64,000 nucleotides of DNA from Symsagittifera roscoffensis (GCF_963678635.1 NC_087065.1:51715858-51779857), one strand, 5' to 3'. Shown: positions 1 to 11,061, counted from the first letter of the stretch. Made by a program: numbers and translations. The notes: generated by a model from the sequence alone, not told the origin.

Positions 1-215
1 AAAGAAAAACTCAAATTCACTTTAAAAACGAGGTTAACTTGGTCGAAGTTCAACTTGATTGCTTGGATTGATTTGGTGAAAATGAACTTTCCTCAGAGTT
101 AAGAATGACATCATTGCGTGACTTATAATGCAGCTGACTCATTTGTAGCGCAAAAATTGGCTCAATTCTGGCGTGGCGGTAAATTTGTTGTGATTTTGCT
201 CGATGAGTATCGCTG

Positions 216-415
216 CCGATTCTTTTCCACTCTCAACCCCCCTCATTTCAAAATTTCTATTTTTATAGTTGTCTACAGATTATTACGACTAAATGCATGC
301 TGTTACAAAGTAAGGTCACGAAGAGCAAATTTGTGTCAAATTTCATTGAATTGTGATAATGGTCAGATGATTTGTTAAAACTGATTTTCAAAATTTGGGG
401 GAGTGGAAAAGAGCC
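216..415. repeat. Short repeat with inverted C-run ends, copy 1
   Basis: The left end reads TTCTTTTCCACT followed by a C run. The right end is its inverted counterpart, a G run followed by AGTGGAAAAGAGCC. The interior resembles copy 4 (a block around ATTACGACTAAATGC and a later CAAATTTCATTG block), so this is a family and not a chance hairpin. There is no coding potential. It behaves like a non-autonomous foldback or MITE-like element, but no clear target-site duplication is visible. Confidence 0.5.
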
Positions 416-662
416 TCGCTGCCGTATGTTGGCCTGTGAGTTTTGTAACCAGAGTAAAAGACTGACAATGTACAACTAACAAACTTGCGGTGTGTGCATG
501 TTTGCGTGTGTGTGAAGGGGAGGGGGGGCCCGTGTTGACGTCGCAGAGATCATTATCGCTGATTGAGGCCCTGATCAGTGGCCACTTATCCATGATCAGT
601 ACAAAAACAGATAGAATTCCGCATTAAATAAAAATTACAGATAAAATTAGCGCTGAATTATC

Positions 663-897
663 AGCCCTTTTCCACTCCCCCCCCCCCCCCCTCACATTTG
701 AAATTCAGCTTTAATTGTAATATTGAAGATATATTGAAGCTACAATTGTTATATATTTCAGCTTTAATTGGTCATTTTTAAATGAAATTTGGCATGGTTC
801 TCAAATTAACTATCGTGATTAAATTTGGGATCAATTGAGCAATCTCCCCCCCCCCCATTCTCACGTGGGGGGGGGGGGGGGGGGGGGGGGAGATAGC
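663..897. repeat. Short repeat with inverted C-run ends, copy 2
   Basis: The left end is GCCCTTTTCCACT followed by 15 C (677-691). Near the right end lie an 11-C run (846-856) and a 24-G run (867-890) flanked by ATCT and AGAT. These can fold into a C/G hairpin with a 10-nt loop. An interior block GAAATTTGGCATG is the reverse complement of a block in copy 3, so the orientation may be flipped. Confidence 0.4.
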
Positions 898-1040
898 TCA
901 ATAGGCACTTGAGACATATGTTTATAACCACTTGAAAATAGTTTGAAAGACATGAAATCATAAACCATATTTTCCAACGACTGTGGAAAAGCCAAAATTT
1001 ACAATATCAAAGCTCAAAAGTTTCATTCATATAGCAAAAA

Positions 1041-1254
1041 GGGCTCTTTTTTCTTCCCCCCCCCCCCCCCCCCACCTCACTCAAACATGAGTTTTATGGT
1101 CTAACGAGTGGTTTTACAAGGTTAATTATGAAGACCAAATATGTTTTTCATAACCTAGTTAGTCTGCATGTCAAATTTCAGGACAATCGGACAAAGTGAA
1201 CAGTAACTTCAAATATAAAAATTTGCAGGTGGGGGGGGGGAAGGAAAAAGAGCC
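1041..1254. repeat. Short repeat with inverted C-run ends, copy 3
   Basis: It begins GGGCTCTTTTTTCTT followed by 18 C (1056-1073) and ends with a G run followed by AAGGAAAAAGAGCC. The ends are inverted relative to each other as in copies 1 and 4, and the length of about 214 bp matches theirs. Nothing in it looks coding. Confidence 0.5.
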
Positions 1255-1575
1255 GAAAAAAAAAAGAATCAATAAATCAGGCATAAAAAGCAACTTTTTT
1301 CTTTCTTAAAATGACAAAAAGCTTTTGCGTACAATATTAAGGTGCTGCGGAGAACCGTTTTTGCTATTCAGATACAAGGCTAGAGCACCAACCCTGGTAA
1401 ATTGCGGCTCTTTTTCCTTTTACAATTTGTGCAATAGACTGTCCTGAGAAATATTTCGCCGCAATTGGTGAGTTCAAAATGCGCAATCTCAGAAAGGCTG
1501 CCATCAAATAAGTGTTCATAAAACGTTTTCCTTTATTTGGTGGCACTAAATAAAGGTCACCTGATTTGGTGGCAG

Positions 1576-1790
1576 GGCTCTTTTCCAGTTCCCCCCTTTT
1601 CAAAATACCGAGTTTTATGTTTGTTTTACGTGTTATTACGGCTAAATGCTTGATGTTACGCTGTAAAGTATGGAGAACAAATCTGTTCAGAACTGTCAAT
1701 TTGTTCACCTCGCCAAATTTCATTGCATCATATCAACATTAACTAAACTTTTCAAAATTGAATATGAAAGGGGGGGACTGGAAAAGAGCC
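1576..1790. repeat. Short repeat with inverted C-run ends, copy 4
   Basis: This is the cleanest copy. It starts GGCTCTTTTCCAGT plus six C, and ends seven G plus ACTGGAAAAGAGCC, giving near-perfect terminal inverted repeats of about 20 bp in a 215-bp unit. The interior is related to copy 1. Open frames crossing it are chance. Confidence 0.55.
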
Positions 1791-4716
1791 GAAAATTTTT
1801 TTAATAGCTTTATTTTGTAAGTTCACGATGGAAGTGGGAAATTGGTACAGAACCCATTAAGCTTTCAGCCATAAAAACACGTAAAACACTAGGAGAATAG
1901 AAAATTTGAAAAGTAGGGCTATCTTGTAGCTGTCTGGACCAGTTGTTGTGCCAATTTTCACAACTTTCTGCAACTTTCATTAATCAATACATTCGCAGCA
2001 ATGATGCACGATATAATGCTGAATCAGGGATGAATATCCCTGTGAGGTCAACCCGGGTAGGGGTTGAAAAGTAACACAGTGAACTGATGCACCCACAAGT
2101 GGTTTTTCTAAATGCGGGATGTTCCGGCTCTTCATTTTAAAAGTAAACATCTAATGATACAAAAATTTGAAATTCACATGTTCGAGACAACCCGCATTGT
2201 CAAAAGTATAGATTATTTTAAACTGATGTAGAGAATTTCTTCTGGTAAAAAAAATTGATTGTATGTAACCCAAACATACACTAAAATGACTACTACAGGA
2301 GTTTTATACAGTTCAGATAAATTGATCATTTGTCTGAAGAAAGACTTGTCTGCTTTGAAAAAATCGTTTTAAGAAGCTCCAAAAAACTAAGTTTCAGTAG
2401 CCTAAATTAAGTATAATTTTTGGAATATAATTTGAAAACAAATTCACTAAACAAAACTACCATTTGTTATTTTAGCTAAAAGCAATCAAAACAAAACTTT
2501 AGGATCTCCCTCCAGGCATAATATATTGCTTTTGGCGTTGTATATGTAGCTGGTAAAGTAATTCAAAATTCAAATTTCAGTTGCTTTCATGAGAACTCAA
2601 ATAATTTGCAAACTGAGGGCTCCCGGGTTGACTAAAAAAAATGAGTGCAAAAATGATATCAATGCCATGTCTAAAATCAATTTTTAAGCTCAATTTTGCA
2701 GAACAAAAATTGACAAAAACTAGAAAAATAAACTGAAAACAATATTTGTTGCTGCTTTCAATATTTTCATTAGCAATTGAAATGAACCAAAAATCATACA
2801 AAAAAATACGTTTGAAACCCACTATTATTAGTTGAGTTGTTGGCCGAGAAAATTCAAAAATAACAGTAAAAGATCAGAATCTCCCGTGAATTTAGCCGTG
2901 AGAATTTCTGTATATATAACCTGTTTTAATCTGCAAATAATCAATACCTAATCTGTAGATAAACTTTACTTACTTCATATAAGACCTGTATAATTAATCC
3001 CTTTCTAAGCTGCATATAGTCGTCTGTTAACAGTTTGTATAAAATGTTTAAATGAATAGTCGATAGTTGGTAGTATGAAAGCAGAAAAAAACATACACCA
3101 AAAAAATGGAGATTGATGATTATAAAATTGACAGCCTTATTGTGAAAACTGAGATTGCAATCAATTACAACCAATTCTTGTACAAAATTTTCATTAATAA
3201 AAAATTAATTGTAGAAACCCTATTACAGAAAAATATAGAAATATAGATAGCAAAGGATTCTCGAATTAAGGATTATTTTATCTGATAAATGGCGAATAAA
3301 AACGTTTGGAAATTTTAAACCTGAAACTTTAAGGATGAGTTTAAGGCTCGATTTTGATCATATAATTTTCCTCTAATATTCAAGGAGCTAAGCTTCAGGA
3401 GTGTTTTTTTACCGCAATCCAAAACTGTCTTGAGCTGTAAGTTATTCGGTATTTATGGGCTCCCGCGTTGAGTAGAAGTAAATTAGTGCACAATATTTTT
3501 TTATGCTTTGTCTGAGATCAAATATTTCCGAGCAAAAGTTATTCCAAAAATTAACAAAAACTAGAACGATAGTAGTAGAAGAGTGAGCAGAGGTGGGGTG
3601 GGGGGGGGGGGGGTCCCAGTGGTCCGCCATGTTTTAAGATAAAGAATAGATTTCTGGGACCCCTGGCTATGTATTAGGATAGGAATAGGTTTTATATTGT
3701 TTTAAAATAGGGAATAGATTTCCCAATGTATTAGGATAGGGAATGGTAAGGTTTCAGTGCGATGGTAACAGAATGATAAGAAAAACAGTATTTTTTTAGT
3801 TTTAGTTTTCTCGCAAAATTCTCGGCGCGCGTTATGTAATTGATGAGTATTATTGGTGTATTACGTGAAGATTGTGTAATCAAGGTATTATGTTTTTTGA
3901 TTCATGGTAAGTCAATAATAAGATGTGCAAAAACTTGGATTTTTTATCAAAAAATTGCAAATTATTCAAAAAACTTGGAAACCCGATAAGATTTGATATA
4001 ATTTGACTTGATAACTATTTTAATCGATGATCTTAGTTTTTAAAACAGTACTTTATCTACTTGAAACTATGCTGAAGTCTACTGAAACTTCGAGAAAAAA
4101 AATGACGTTTTCGAGAAAAAAATGAAATTACAATAAAATATATAAACCACTGCATCGTATAGTAAATTTACTGCCAAAATTTACACTCACAAAAAAAACT
4201 ACACAATTACAAAAAATTACTTATAAGAATTAAAACATGCACATCATGAATATTATTCGAATTTCTCTGGTAGATTCTAAAAAGAAGAAATGCTGAATAA
4301 ATTTCGTAAAATCCACTAAAATTATCAGTGTTAGAAAAGAATAGGTTGTTCTTTTTTGACCCGAAGAATCAGCAAAGTAGTAATTTTGTCCAAACGAGCA
4401 ATCATGAGCTAATTTTTTCCTCTATCGTTGCTTAGAGCTGAGTTGATGATCGCAAAATAGCTTTCTGTTAATTGAAGTACTTTATCAGAGGGGTAAGATC
4501 CCATGTAATTGAACCTGAGCTGATGAACTCCTTCAATGATTTGCAGAAAAAAAAATTATCCATCTTTGCAATTGTTAACTGGTTTACAACTAAAAGCAAA
4601 AAAAAATTGATAACTTGATAATGCATTTTTGGATAAAACAGTAAGATTTATGACTTACACGCATTTAAAATTGAATTATCAAAGTCCCATACACAAGTCC
4701 TCCTATGTACTGGCTA
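1791..4716. other. AT-rich intergenic DNA, no gene seen
   Basis: No convincing coding frame, RNA gene or mobile-element domain is visible on either strand. Local features are a 14-G run at 3600-3613, two short repeats around TATTAGGATAGG (about 3670 and 3727), and the diverged direct repeat listed separately. Confidence 0.6.
2615..3570. repeat. Diverged direct repeat, about 840-bp spacing
   Basis: The block at 2615-2730 (starting GGGCTCCCGGGTTGA, ending ACAAAAACTAGAA) recurs at 3456-3570 (GGGCTCCCGCGTTGA ... ACAAAAACTAGAA) in the same order. Further similarity just upstream (AAGCTCCAAAAAACTAAG near 2375 and AGGAGCTAAGCTTCAG near 3384) suggests an old tandem duplication with a period of about 840 bp. 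Confidence 0.45.
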
Positions 4717-4983
4717 AAAAGTATTGAACACAGTTTCCCAGTTTATGTTGAAAAAATTTATCGGGTTTGCAATTAAACTTCAACCATTTTTTCTGGATTT
4801 TTAGGTCTGAAGAAAAACAAAAATGATAGTACAGAAATAATAACGCTGAAAAGTTGGGCTAATAGCAATGAAATAACGATGAAAAGTATTGAACACTGTT
4901 CCACAGTCTATGTTGAAGAAATTTATCGAGTTTTCAATTGAATTTTAACTACTTTTTCTGGATATTTAGGTCTGATGAAAAAT
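4717..4983. repeat. Two diverged direct copies, 165-bp period
   Basis: Copy a, 4717-4816, and copy b, 4882-4983, both run from AAAAGTATTGAACAC to TTAGGTCTGA(A/T)GAAAAA with scattered substitutions. They lie just downstream, on the minus strand, of the capsid pseudogene. No coding function is seen. Confidence 0.55.
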
Positions 4984-5034
4984 CCCCAAAACATTTCAAT
5001 GTTTCTATAGGAACCTGAAAACTGAAAAAATTGA

Positions 5035-6234
5035 AAATTTGTAGCGACTGTTCCGAATTCGTCAATTTGAACATTTCATAGTCTTTCTCCCAAGACTATC
5101 CCTTTGCGTACTTGCTCCAAAGGAAACCGGAAAAAAAATTTCTAATCTCAAGCTTTCTCCACTAACTTCTGTATAATGCAACAGTTCAGCTGCATCCTGA
5201 GTGAAGTCAAGTCAAAAACAAAAATATAGTGGCTTTGAAACTCTTGCATTGGAAGAGCTGGGAAATCTTCGATAAATTGCATTGCTTTCATTATTGTAAC
5301 ATAAAGAGAAAATTGTATGCAATCAAACATTTTCTCTTCCATCCCGAATAATTCTCAGCTCTCTCAATTGAAATTGTTGATAGTTGAAAAGGTTTCCATG
5401 AAAATATCCTGCAACAGCTGATTTTGTAATCATTGCAGCAGCTATTTTTTATGTTGGAGCGTTAATGAAACTAATTTATTGTTTGACGAGATAGACTGAC
5501 AAAGGTTCTTGCTACAGTTTCCATTCTATTGTTTTGAGCAGGTTCTTTTTCCAGATTCTATTTCAAGTATTGTTGGTTAGGCTCAGCTTCTAAAATTATT
5601 CTAGTAAACAGCGAACAATCAACAATTTTTAGACTAACATTTCGATTATCAGATAGCATGCAATGTAAAACTTAGTTCTAGCACGAAATAGTTTAATTCG
5701 AACTTTGGTATTTGGTAGCAACAATTTCGTTTACGTAAATAAATCGATGGCGAACCTCCCATATAGTGAAAAAGTTATCCCAGTTTCTAAGGATTTTGGT
5801 CTAGCAGTTAACGGACGCATATCAGATGCATCAGGAAATGCATCAAAAATGTGTACATGACAAGCAAGTGTTCCATTATTACTCCCTGCCGACGAGTTGA
5901 TATCGTTCAATATTTTTGCCTTATGAGGATGTAATCCATTGGCGTTGTTTCGTTGAAATAAAATTCACAATTGGAGAATAGTGAATGTAGTAGATTGTTT
6001 ACGTAAGTTAAATAAGGTTCCGGTTCCTCATCTGAATCATCCTCGGATTTCGCTTTAATTTTCTTTGTTTTGTCTTGAAAGCATCACACTACCTTCCCTT
6101 AAATAATTGAAGCTTTAAACTAAGATTGGTATCACGCATATCCAAGTAGAGATAACTATCCGTTTCAAATTCATACTCACATTGCTTTCATATAGAGAAG
6201 CCTTGGAGAATACTTCTTGTGTGTAAGAAGACAT
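5035..6234 (-). pseudogene. Polinton major-capsid-like protein, decayed
   Basis: Read on the minus strand from an ATG at 6234, fragments in all three frames give one protein-like trail. The N-terminus is MSSYTQEVFSKASLYES, then YEFETDSYLYLDMRDTNLSL, then a stretch containing TYVNNLLHSLFSNCEFYFN, and near the end MKAMQFIEDFPALP and HYIFVFDLTSLR (about 5180-5290), finishing around 5035 with QIDEFGTVATN. I recognise this as the F54H12.2-like family found in Polinton/Maverick elements and thought to be the double-jelly-roll major capsid protein. Several frameshifts and stops break it, and about 400 codons of trail remain. The order basic protein - capsid on the same strand supports the call. The family is recognised by recall; I ran no search. 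Confidence 0.6.
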
Positions 6235-6324
6235 AATTGATTCCAAAGTCTGGATTTAATGAAAAAAACCTAAGCGAAAAATTTGTAAAACTTCCGCAGC
6301 GCAAATGACTACTTTGGCTTATAC

Positions 6325-6618
6325 TCATTTTATATTGTCAAAAATGTCTTTGCGAGAGCGACTGATTTTCGATCTTTTTTTCCGAGAAATGAATCTACTA
6401 GTTCTACGCTTGGATTTCTTTTTTCCACATCCCAATTGTTTCCGAAAAGTTTTTGTTCCCAATTCTTTTTAAATTGTTTTGAGTTTTTTGCGTCTACTAA
6501 CCACTCCCCCAATCTCTGGAGCAGCGATTTCAAACAAAGCTTGTTTCGCAGCTGAGACTATATCTTTTTTGATAAAGGGGATTGCAGCTCTCCCAAAATT
6601 TTGCGCACGAGCAACCAT
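6325..6618 (-). pseudogene. Small basic virion-like protein of Polinton, one internal stop
   Basis: From the ATG at 6618 one frame runs about 97 codons with a single internal TAA near the middle. The N-terminal half is mildly hydrophobic (NFGRAAIPFIKKDIV, then ALFEIAAPEIG). The C-terminal half is very rich in Lys, Arg and Ser (KKKSKRRTSRFISRKKRSK). That composition fits a nucleic-acid-condensing core or minor virion protein like those of adenovirus-like elements. It sits between the minor-capsid-like gene (upstream) and the major-capsid-like gene (downstream), which is where such a gene is expected. The function is inferred from composition and position only. Confidence 0.55.
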
Positions 6619-6635
6619 ATCGTATCAAGTATAAA

Positions 6636-7461
6636 TCAAAAATGATTATTCGAAATCTTGCGGAACAAGAGAACAACTCGTATAATGCCTACGGACACAA
6701 AAGGACTTGTTTCGCCTGTACTATTTTTTGTTCTATCTTAAAAATATGGAAAGAGTTTTCTAACCGTTTTTATTAAAAGTAAGCCTGTAAAAGACTGATA
6801 ATTCATATACTGCCCTGCAAAAATTAAATCTCCATTTTTATTTTGGAGATGAATGAAATACAACGCAATAAAGGAGTTTTTGTATCATCGACTAAGTTAG
6901 ATGCTATAAAATCACTATATATCATCAAAGAATGTATTCTTATATTGTGGACAGAATACTGCAGATAATGCGGTCCTTATCCACTCATCATAACTTCTGT
7001 ATGATTGTGTTCTAAATCACAACCAAAAAAATGCCCTAAATCAGAACTTTGTATAAAAAACACTGGTTGATCCTCAGGTAAATGAAAGGCTATTTTTGTG
7101 TAATTTGATCTACTGATTCATATTTTCCGTTATATTGAAAAGCTTGAGCACCTAGACGTTCTCGAATTTTCTTGTTTATGGCTTCAACTATATCAACAAT
7201 AGTTGGATACAATCCTGGTTCAATATGCATCAGTTCAGTCTTTCTTTTCTCCTCAGAACTTTTTCTGCTATCTACGAATGTGAACTTTCCCCCAGTAAAA
7301 ACTTGGTACAAAGAGGGGTAGAATATTTCTGAAATGACAATCTCCCATTCTCCTTTCAAACGTATTTGCTCGGGTAGAACAATTGTAGAAGAACTAAAAC
7401 TTTTGTTTGGGTAACAATTAAAAGAAGCGTTAAAAACTAGCTCAATACTAAAAGAATTCAT
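6636..7461 (-). pseudogene. Polinton minor-capsid (penton-like) gene, decayed
   Basis: An ATG at 7461 opens 123 intact codons (starting MNSFSIELVFNASFNCYPN, with LPEQIRLKGEWEIVISEI). After a stop at 7090 the trail continues in shifted frames: HLPEDQPVFFIQSSDL, FFGCDLEHNHTEVMMSG, IRIHSLMIYSDFI, GQYMNYQSFTG, and finally FVSVGIIRVVLLFRKIS, ending at 6636. Total length is about 270 codons. A second decayed copy lies at 34665-35365 with the same motif order. I associate this family with the Polinton minor capsid position (after integrase, before the basic protein). That functional name is inferred from context, while the gene family itself is clear from the two copies. Confidence 0.55.
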
Positions 7462-7504
7462 GACAACTGATCGATAGAAATTTAGCTTAGAAAATGATTG
7501 ACTT

Positions 7505-7912
7505 TTAATCTGAACATTTTATCAATTTTTTTTCCATAAAATGTTTCCAGAACTTCTTCTTTGTCGAGATCTTTGACGATGTATATTGGAGGCTTTTTTG
7601 TAGATATTGCCAAAATTTTAAATTTTTCTTTCAGTAATTTTTGGGTTGTATTTCTTTCGAAAAGGAATATCTTTCTTCGAAACTCTCACTCTATCTCCAA
7701 CTTTGAACTTCAGTTTTTAATATCTTGTTAGAGCTTTATTGTACAGAATTGGGAGCAAATCAGTGTATTTGACATCTCTAGGTGATTTTCCAATATATCT
7801 AAAATGGCGATAAGTCTTTGTAGACACAAATTGGGGTAACTTGTTAACGTATTTTTCAGCATGATCTTCTTTTTAGCGGTTAAATTTGTGTTTTAATGAT
7901 TTCATGGCTCTC
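7505..7912 (-). pseudogene. Polinton retroviral-type integrase, C-terminal fragment
   Basis: Minus-strand frames give YVNKLPQFVSTKTYR, then YIGKSPRDVKYTDLLP, then KFKVGDRVRVSKKDIPFRK. The last is the SH3-like C-terminal module typical of Polinton/Maverick integrases. The catalytic core is missing: just after codons for RAMKSLKHKF the sequence runs into a CT microsatellite (7907-7922) and then into unrelated PX-type repeat DNA, so the gene was cut there. At least three stops or shifts remain. A fuller copy with the catalytic glutamate lies at 35420-35950. Confidence 0.65.
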
Positions 7913-8109
7913 TCTCTCTCTCGTTAGCGAAAATTTCTGGGATTTTTCGTGTAAGACGATATGGAAAAATCCCTATTTATTTTGAAGCTGCAAAACAAGT
8001 TTTCTGGAGAAATCATTGTTTCAGGTCATATTTCTCAGCTCAAAATATTTTAACAAATGATTCAAGAAGATGAATAATTAATTTACAAGACTATTTTAAT
8101 ATCTCTCAA

Positions 8110-8455
8110 CAAAATTATTGAACATTGCAGTTCTCAACAAACTTATAGTTTCCCAAAACTTGGGCGAGTTCTTTGAAATCGTTCAAAGTATAGTTGACAT
8201 AGTCAACTTGCTTCTTTCTCTTTGCCAGTGAAGAGTCGAATCTGAATGTAGGGTGGCTTGTTCACACTGTACTTCTTCATTTTGACACACACCCTTCTCT
8301 TCTTGTATGTTGCTACGTCATGCACCGCAAGACAGTTCGTAAGTTCCTGCTCCACGGTTGAGTCTTTGTCAGAATAGGATTCCAATACAGGAACGAGTCC
8401 AATCTTTTCAGCATCGTGAATAACAGTATTCCGTATTGCTGATATCCTTTCAGAT
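8110..8455 (-). pseudogene. PX family, C-terminal fragment
   Basis: PX is my label for an unidentified minus-strand gene repeated many times here. This copy keeps the C-terminal part with YSDKDSTVEQELTNC, VATYKKRRVCV and YSVNKPPYIQIRLF. Its upstream end is joined abruptly, after the codons for ISAIRNT, to the middle of the plus-strand PY gene. The divergent promoter and both N-termini are therefore deleted. The same joint is present at about 11415. No known domain is recognised. Confidence 0.5.
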
Positions 8456-8863
8456 TTTTTGCAATGTTTTTTTTATCAAAAGGTGAAATTTTCAATCACG
8501 TGAATTGTGCAGTCGCACACATCTTGAAAATTAGAATACCGGGAAATTACGCCGTGTTGCAAAGAAACGCCTGCTGCGAAAAATAAAACTCAAAAGACAT
8601 CATCTCAGCTCTGCCCAGAAGCTTGCGTCTATCCAGACTCTTGGATCAGCTTTTTTGGAAAGGATTCGAAATGTTCAAAACTCAAAGTATGAGTCTGATT
8701 TGTTGAAAACTGTTGATTGTCTCCTCGATGGTTATGGTTTTGTAAATAGTGCACGTGTCAATTTTTCTATTATTAACTGGATATTTTCTTATAAAAAAAT
8801 TCTCAGAATCATCTTAATCCCAACTCAAACATTTTTTCAACGAAAAATTCCGTGTAATGTTTA
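8456..8863 (+). pseudogene. PY family, C-terminal fragment
   Basis: This plus-strand trail is homologous to the second half of the PY gene at 31488-32148. Recognisable pieces are VNCAVAHILK-like codons near 8498, KYESDLLKTVDCLLDGYGFVN and NWIFSYKKIL. Frameshifts break it. It converges tail-to-tail on PZ (8861-9170), as in the complete cluster. The function is unknown. Confidence 0.45.
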
Positions 8864-9170
8864 AAAATGTACAAAATCAGTTTGAACTTTCATCAAAGCT
8901 GCTCTTGTCTCCATCGCCGGTGGTTGTCTGGTGTTTCGGCGACTGGTGTCTTTGATGGTAGTTGGGTTCTCCACAGATCCTTCTTTCCTTTTTTTTTGCA
9001 GAAAGAGGAAATAGTTTACATATTGAGCCACATATCTGGAGTCAAGAACCTCGGGATAGACCATCCCAACTTGTTGTGCACTCTGTGACATCATTCCCAT
9101 CGTTACAAAGTAATTCTGAGTGATGTTAACTGAAGTCTCTTCCCATGATTTCGATCATCTTTGTTTCTTT
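8861..9170 (-). pseudogene. PZ family, C-terminal part
   Basis: One open stretch of 79 codons carries the PZ signature GMVYPEVLDSRYVAQYVNYF and ends RAALMKVQTDFVHF. Copies at 10362-10790 and 32149-32566 show the same protein with a longer N-terminal part. PZ is always tail-to-tail with PY. No domain is recognised; the pattern (hydrophobic strand, then a Lys/Arg-rich loop) does not identify it. Confidence 0.5.
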
Positions 9171-9189
9171 TCCTGATGATAAAATTGTT

Positions 9190-9790
9190 TCGATGGAGCT
9201 GAACCGCTGTTTGTGCAATATCTTAGCAAATCAACTGTTTTTGGAGTTAAATCAATAATTAAATGACCTTAAGGAATAGATGTTGCATCTTGATACCACT
9301 CTTTCAATTCAGATCCTAGACCTTGTTGTTGACTTAATGTTTCAATTTGTTAAACATCTCTCGGTGAATTGAATATGACTATGTGTGTATTTTGCAACTC
9401 TAGATCTCTTCCCAATTTGCTTTGATGAAACAAGTTATGCTTAATACATATTGTCTTTTGTCCCTTGTGTCTTCCAGCAGTAGCAATTTTTACGAACTGC
9501 TTAGAACTTAAAATTTCACCACAAGAGTCCTCAAATAATTACAAGTAATTTGTCCCCTCATTGGGAACATTTTCAATCAGTTCAAATGCAACTCCTCGAA
9601 TAAACTTATGTCTTTTTCTTTGCATTTGTCCATAAAGAGCATGATAATATTGATAAAAATAGAAAATTTTGTCAAGTTTGGGTTGAAACGTACCAAATTT
9701 TAACCAATCAGAAATAGGATGCATTTTTTAGATTCATTTGGACCAGCTAGGGAAAAAAACTCGTTCTTTGTTAGAAGTTATTTCAATCAT
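9190..9790 (-). pseudogene. A32-like (FtsK/HerA) packaging ATPase of Polinton, decayed
   Basis: From an ATG at 9790 the frames give IEITSNKERV, a degenerate P-loop region (LAGPNESKK), then FGTFQPKLDKIFYFYQYYHALYGQ and FIRGVAFELIENVPNEGTNYL. A Walker-B-like LFEDSCGEI-type segment follows, then KFVKIATAGRHKGQKT and the arm with LGRDLELQNTHIVIF. This is the layout of the genome-packaging ATPases of Polintons and related large viruses. The expected Gly-Lys-Ser/Thr of the P-loop is not present, and frameshifts occur at a T run near 9727. The tail is truncated compared with the copy at 36435-37297. Confidence 0.65.
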
Positions 9791-9840
9791 AGCTTTAAAG
9801 AAAGTAAAACATAACTGACTGAACTAGATCAAATTGCTAC

Positions 9841-10257
9841 TCAAAAATTGTTTTCTTCACATGTTTTGTATAACACTTTTTGAATAATTTCACATGCTAG
9901 TATTTTAATTTTGGCAAAAATTGGCACCGAAAAACTAAAAAAGATCTATCACACAAAAGTCAAAAAAAAGTTCCGCAATTTTTGCTCCTGTTTCTTCTCA
10001 TCAAAATCAAAAGTTTCCAAATTTAATTGCTTGTCACATTCAATAACCATCTCAACTTTGGAATGCAAATGTTGATAATTTTTAATCTTCGAATTTTTGA
10101 AACACAAGGTACTACAAAATTATTTATATGATTTACAACTTATTAAAAACACATCGAGTCGTCGATGTTCCGTATGCAATTGCTTTTCGTTCTGCTCAGG
10201 GAAGAGTATTTGCGTGACAAAATTGGAAGTTGCTTCACCTCCAATCATAATCTTCAT
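9841..10257 (-). pseudogene. Small conserved ORF next to ATPase (family S)
   Basis: From an ATG at 10257 the trail reads MKIMIGGEATSNFVTQILF, EQNEKQLHTEHRRLDVFLI, then HLHSKVEMVIECDKQLNLE and FAKIKILACEIIQKVL, ending at a stop at 9841. Internal stops and one shift break it. A homologous copy at 37345-37759 keeps the same order, which shows it is a real old gene of about 135 codons transcribed toward the ATPase. I do not recognise the family. Confidence 0.45.
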
Positions 10258-10361
10258 CTTTGAAAACGAAATTCTGAGGTTTTAAGCATGCGTAATCACT
10301 CAAGTTTAATCAATTTAATCTCAACTCAAAAATTTTTTCAACGAAAAACTTCATGTAATGT

Positions 10362-10790
10362 TTAAAAATGTACAAAATCAGTTTGAATTTTCATCAAGGC
10401 TGCTCTTGCCTCCATCGCCGGTGGTTGTCTGGTGGTTCGTTGACTGCTTTCTTTGATGGTAATTGGGTTCTCCACAGATCCTTCTTTTCTTCTTTTTCCC
10501 AGAAAGAGGAAATAGTTTACAGATTGAGCGACATATCTGGAGTCAAGAACCTCGGGATAGACCATCCCAACTCTTGTTGTGCATTCTGTGACATCCTTCC
10601 CATCGTTACAAAAAAATTTTGAGTGATGTTCACTGAAGTGGCTCCTCATGATTTTGATCATCTGATACCAACACTTGATTTGGGACATCCATTTGAGCCA
10701 AGAAAATCCCAGAGACTGACTCGAGCACCTTGATTGTCATCATTCCTGGCAAGAACTCGACCGAGTATGTGAGGTTGTTATTCTGAACCG
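10362..10790 (-). pseudogene. PZ family, second copy
   Basis: An intact stretch of 108 codons contains VYPEVLDSRYVAQSVNYFLF and RQPPAMEARAALMK and ends at 10362. Upstream, to about 10790, shifted frames continue the N-terminal part (LPGMMTIKVLESVSG, AQMDVPNQ). Compared with 32149-32566 it has one frameshift near 10680. It is followed directly by another PX/PY remnant, so the PZ-PX-PY block is duplicated within this relic. Confidence 0.5.
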
Positions 10791-11061
10791 TATCCAATCA
10801 AAAGACCATTTTAGGAACCTAAATCTTCCAAGAACGCAAAAAATATACACAGAAGCAATCAAAAGAAAAAAAGTAATAAGTAGAAATTTATAAGTTTCCC
10901 CATCAATTTATTTGAGTTTTTTCTCTATTTATATTTATTTTGAAGCTATAAAGCATGATTTCTGGAAAAGCTAATGTTCCAACTTATACTGCTCAGCTCA
11001 AAGAAATTTTAAAAAAAGATTCAAGAAGATGAATATTTGAATTACATGACAATACTAACAT

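Noticed and set aside
118-593. ORFs of 70-86 codons near the window start
   Set aside because: They cross the C-run repeat and have no homologous copies or motifs.
2577-3630. Minus-strand ORFs of 62-81 codons
   Set aside because: AT-rich chance frames without repeats of the protein pattern elsewhere.
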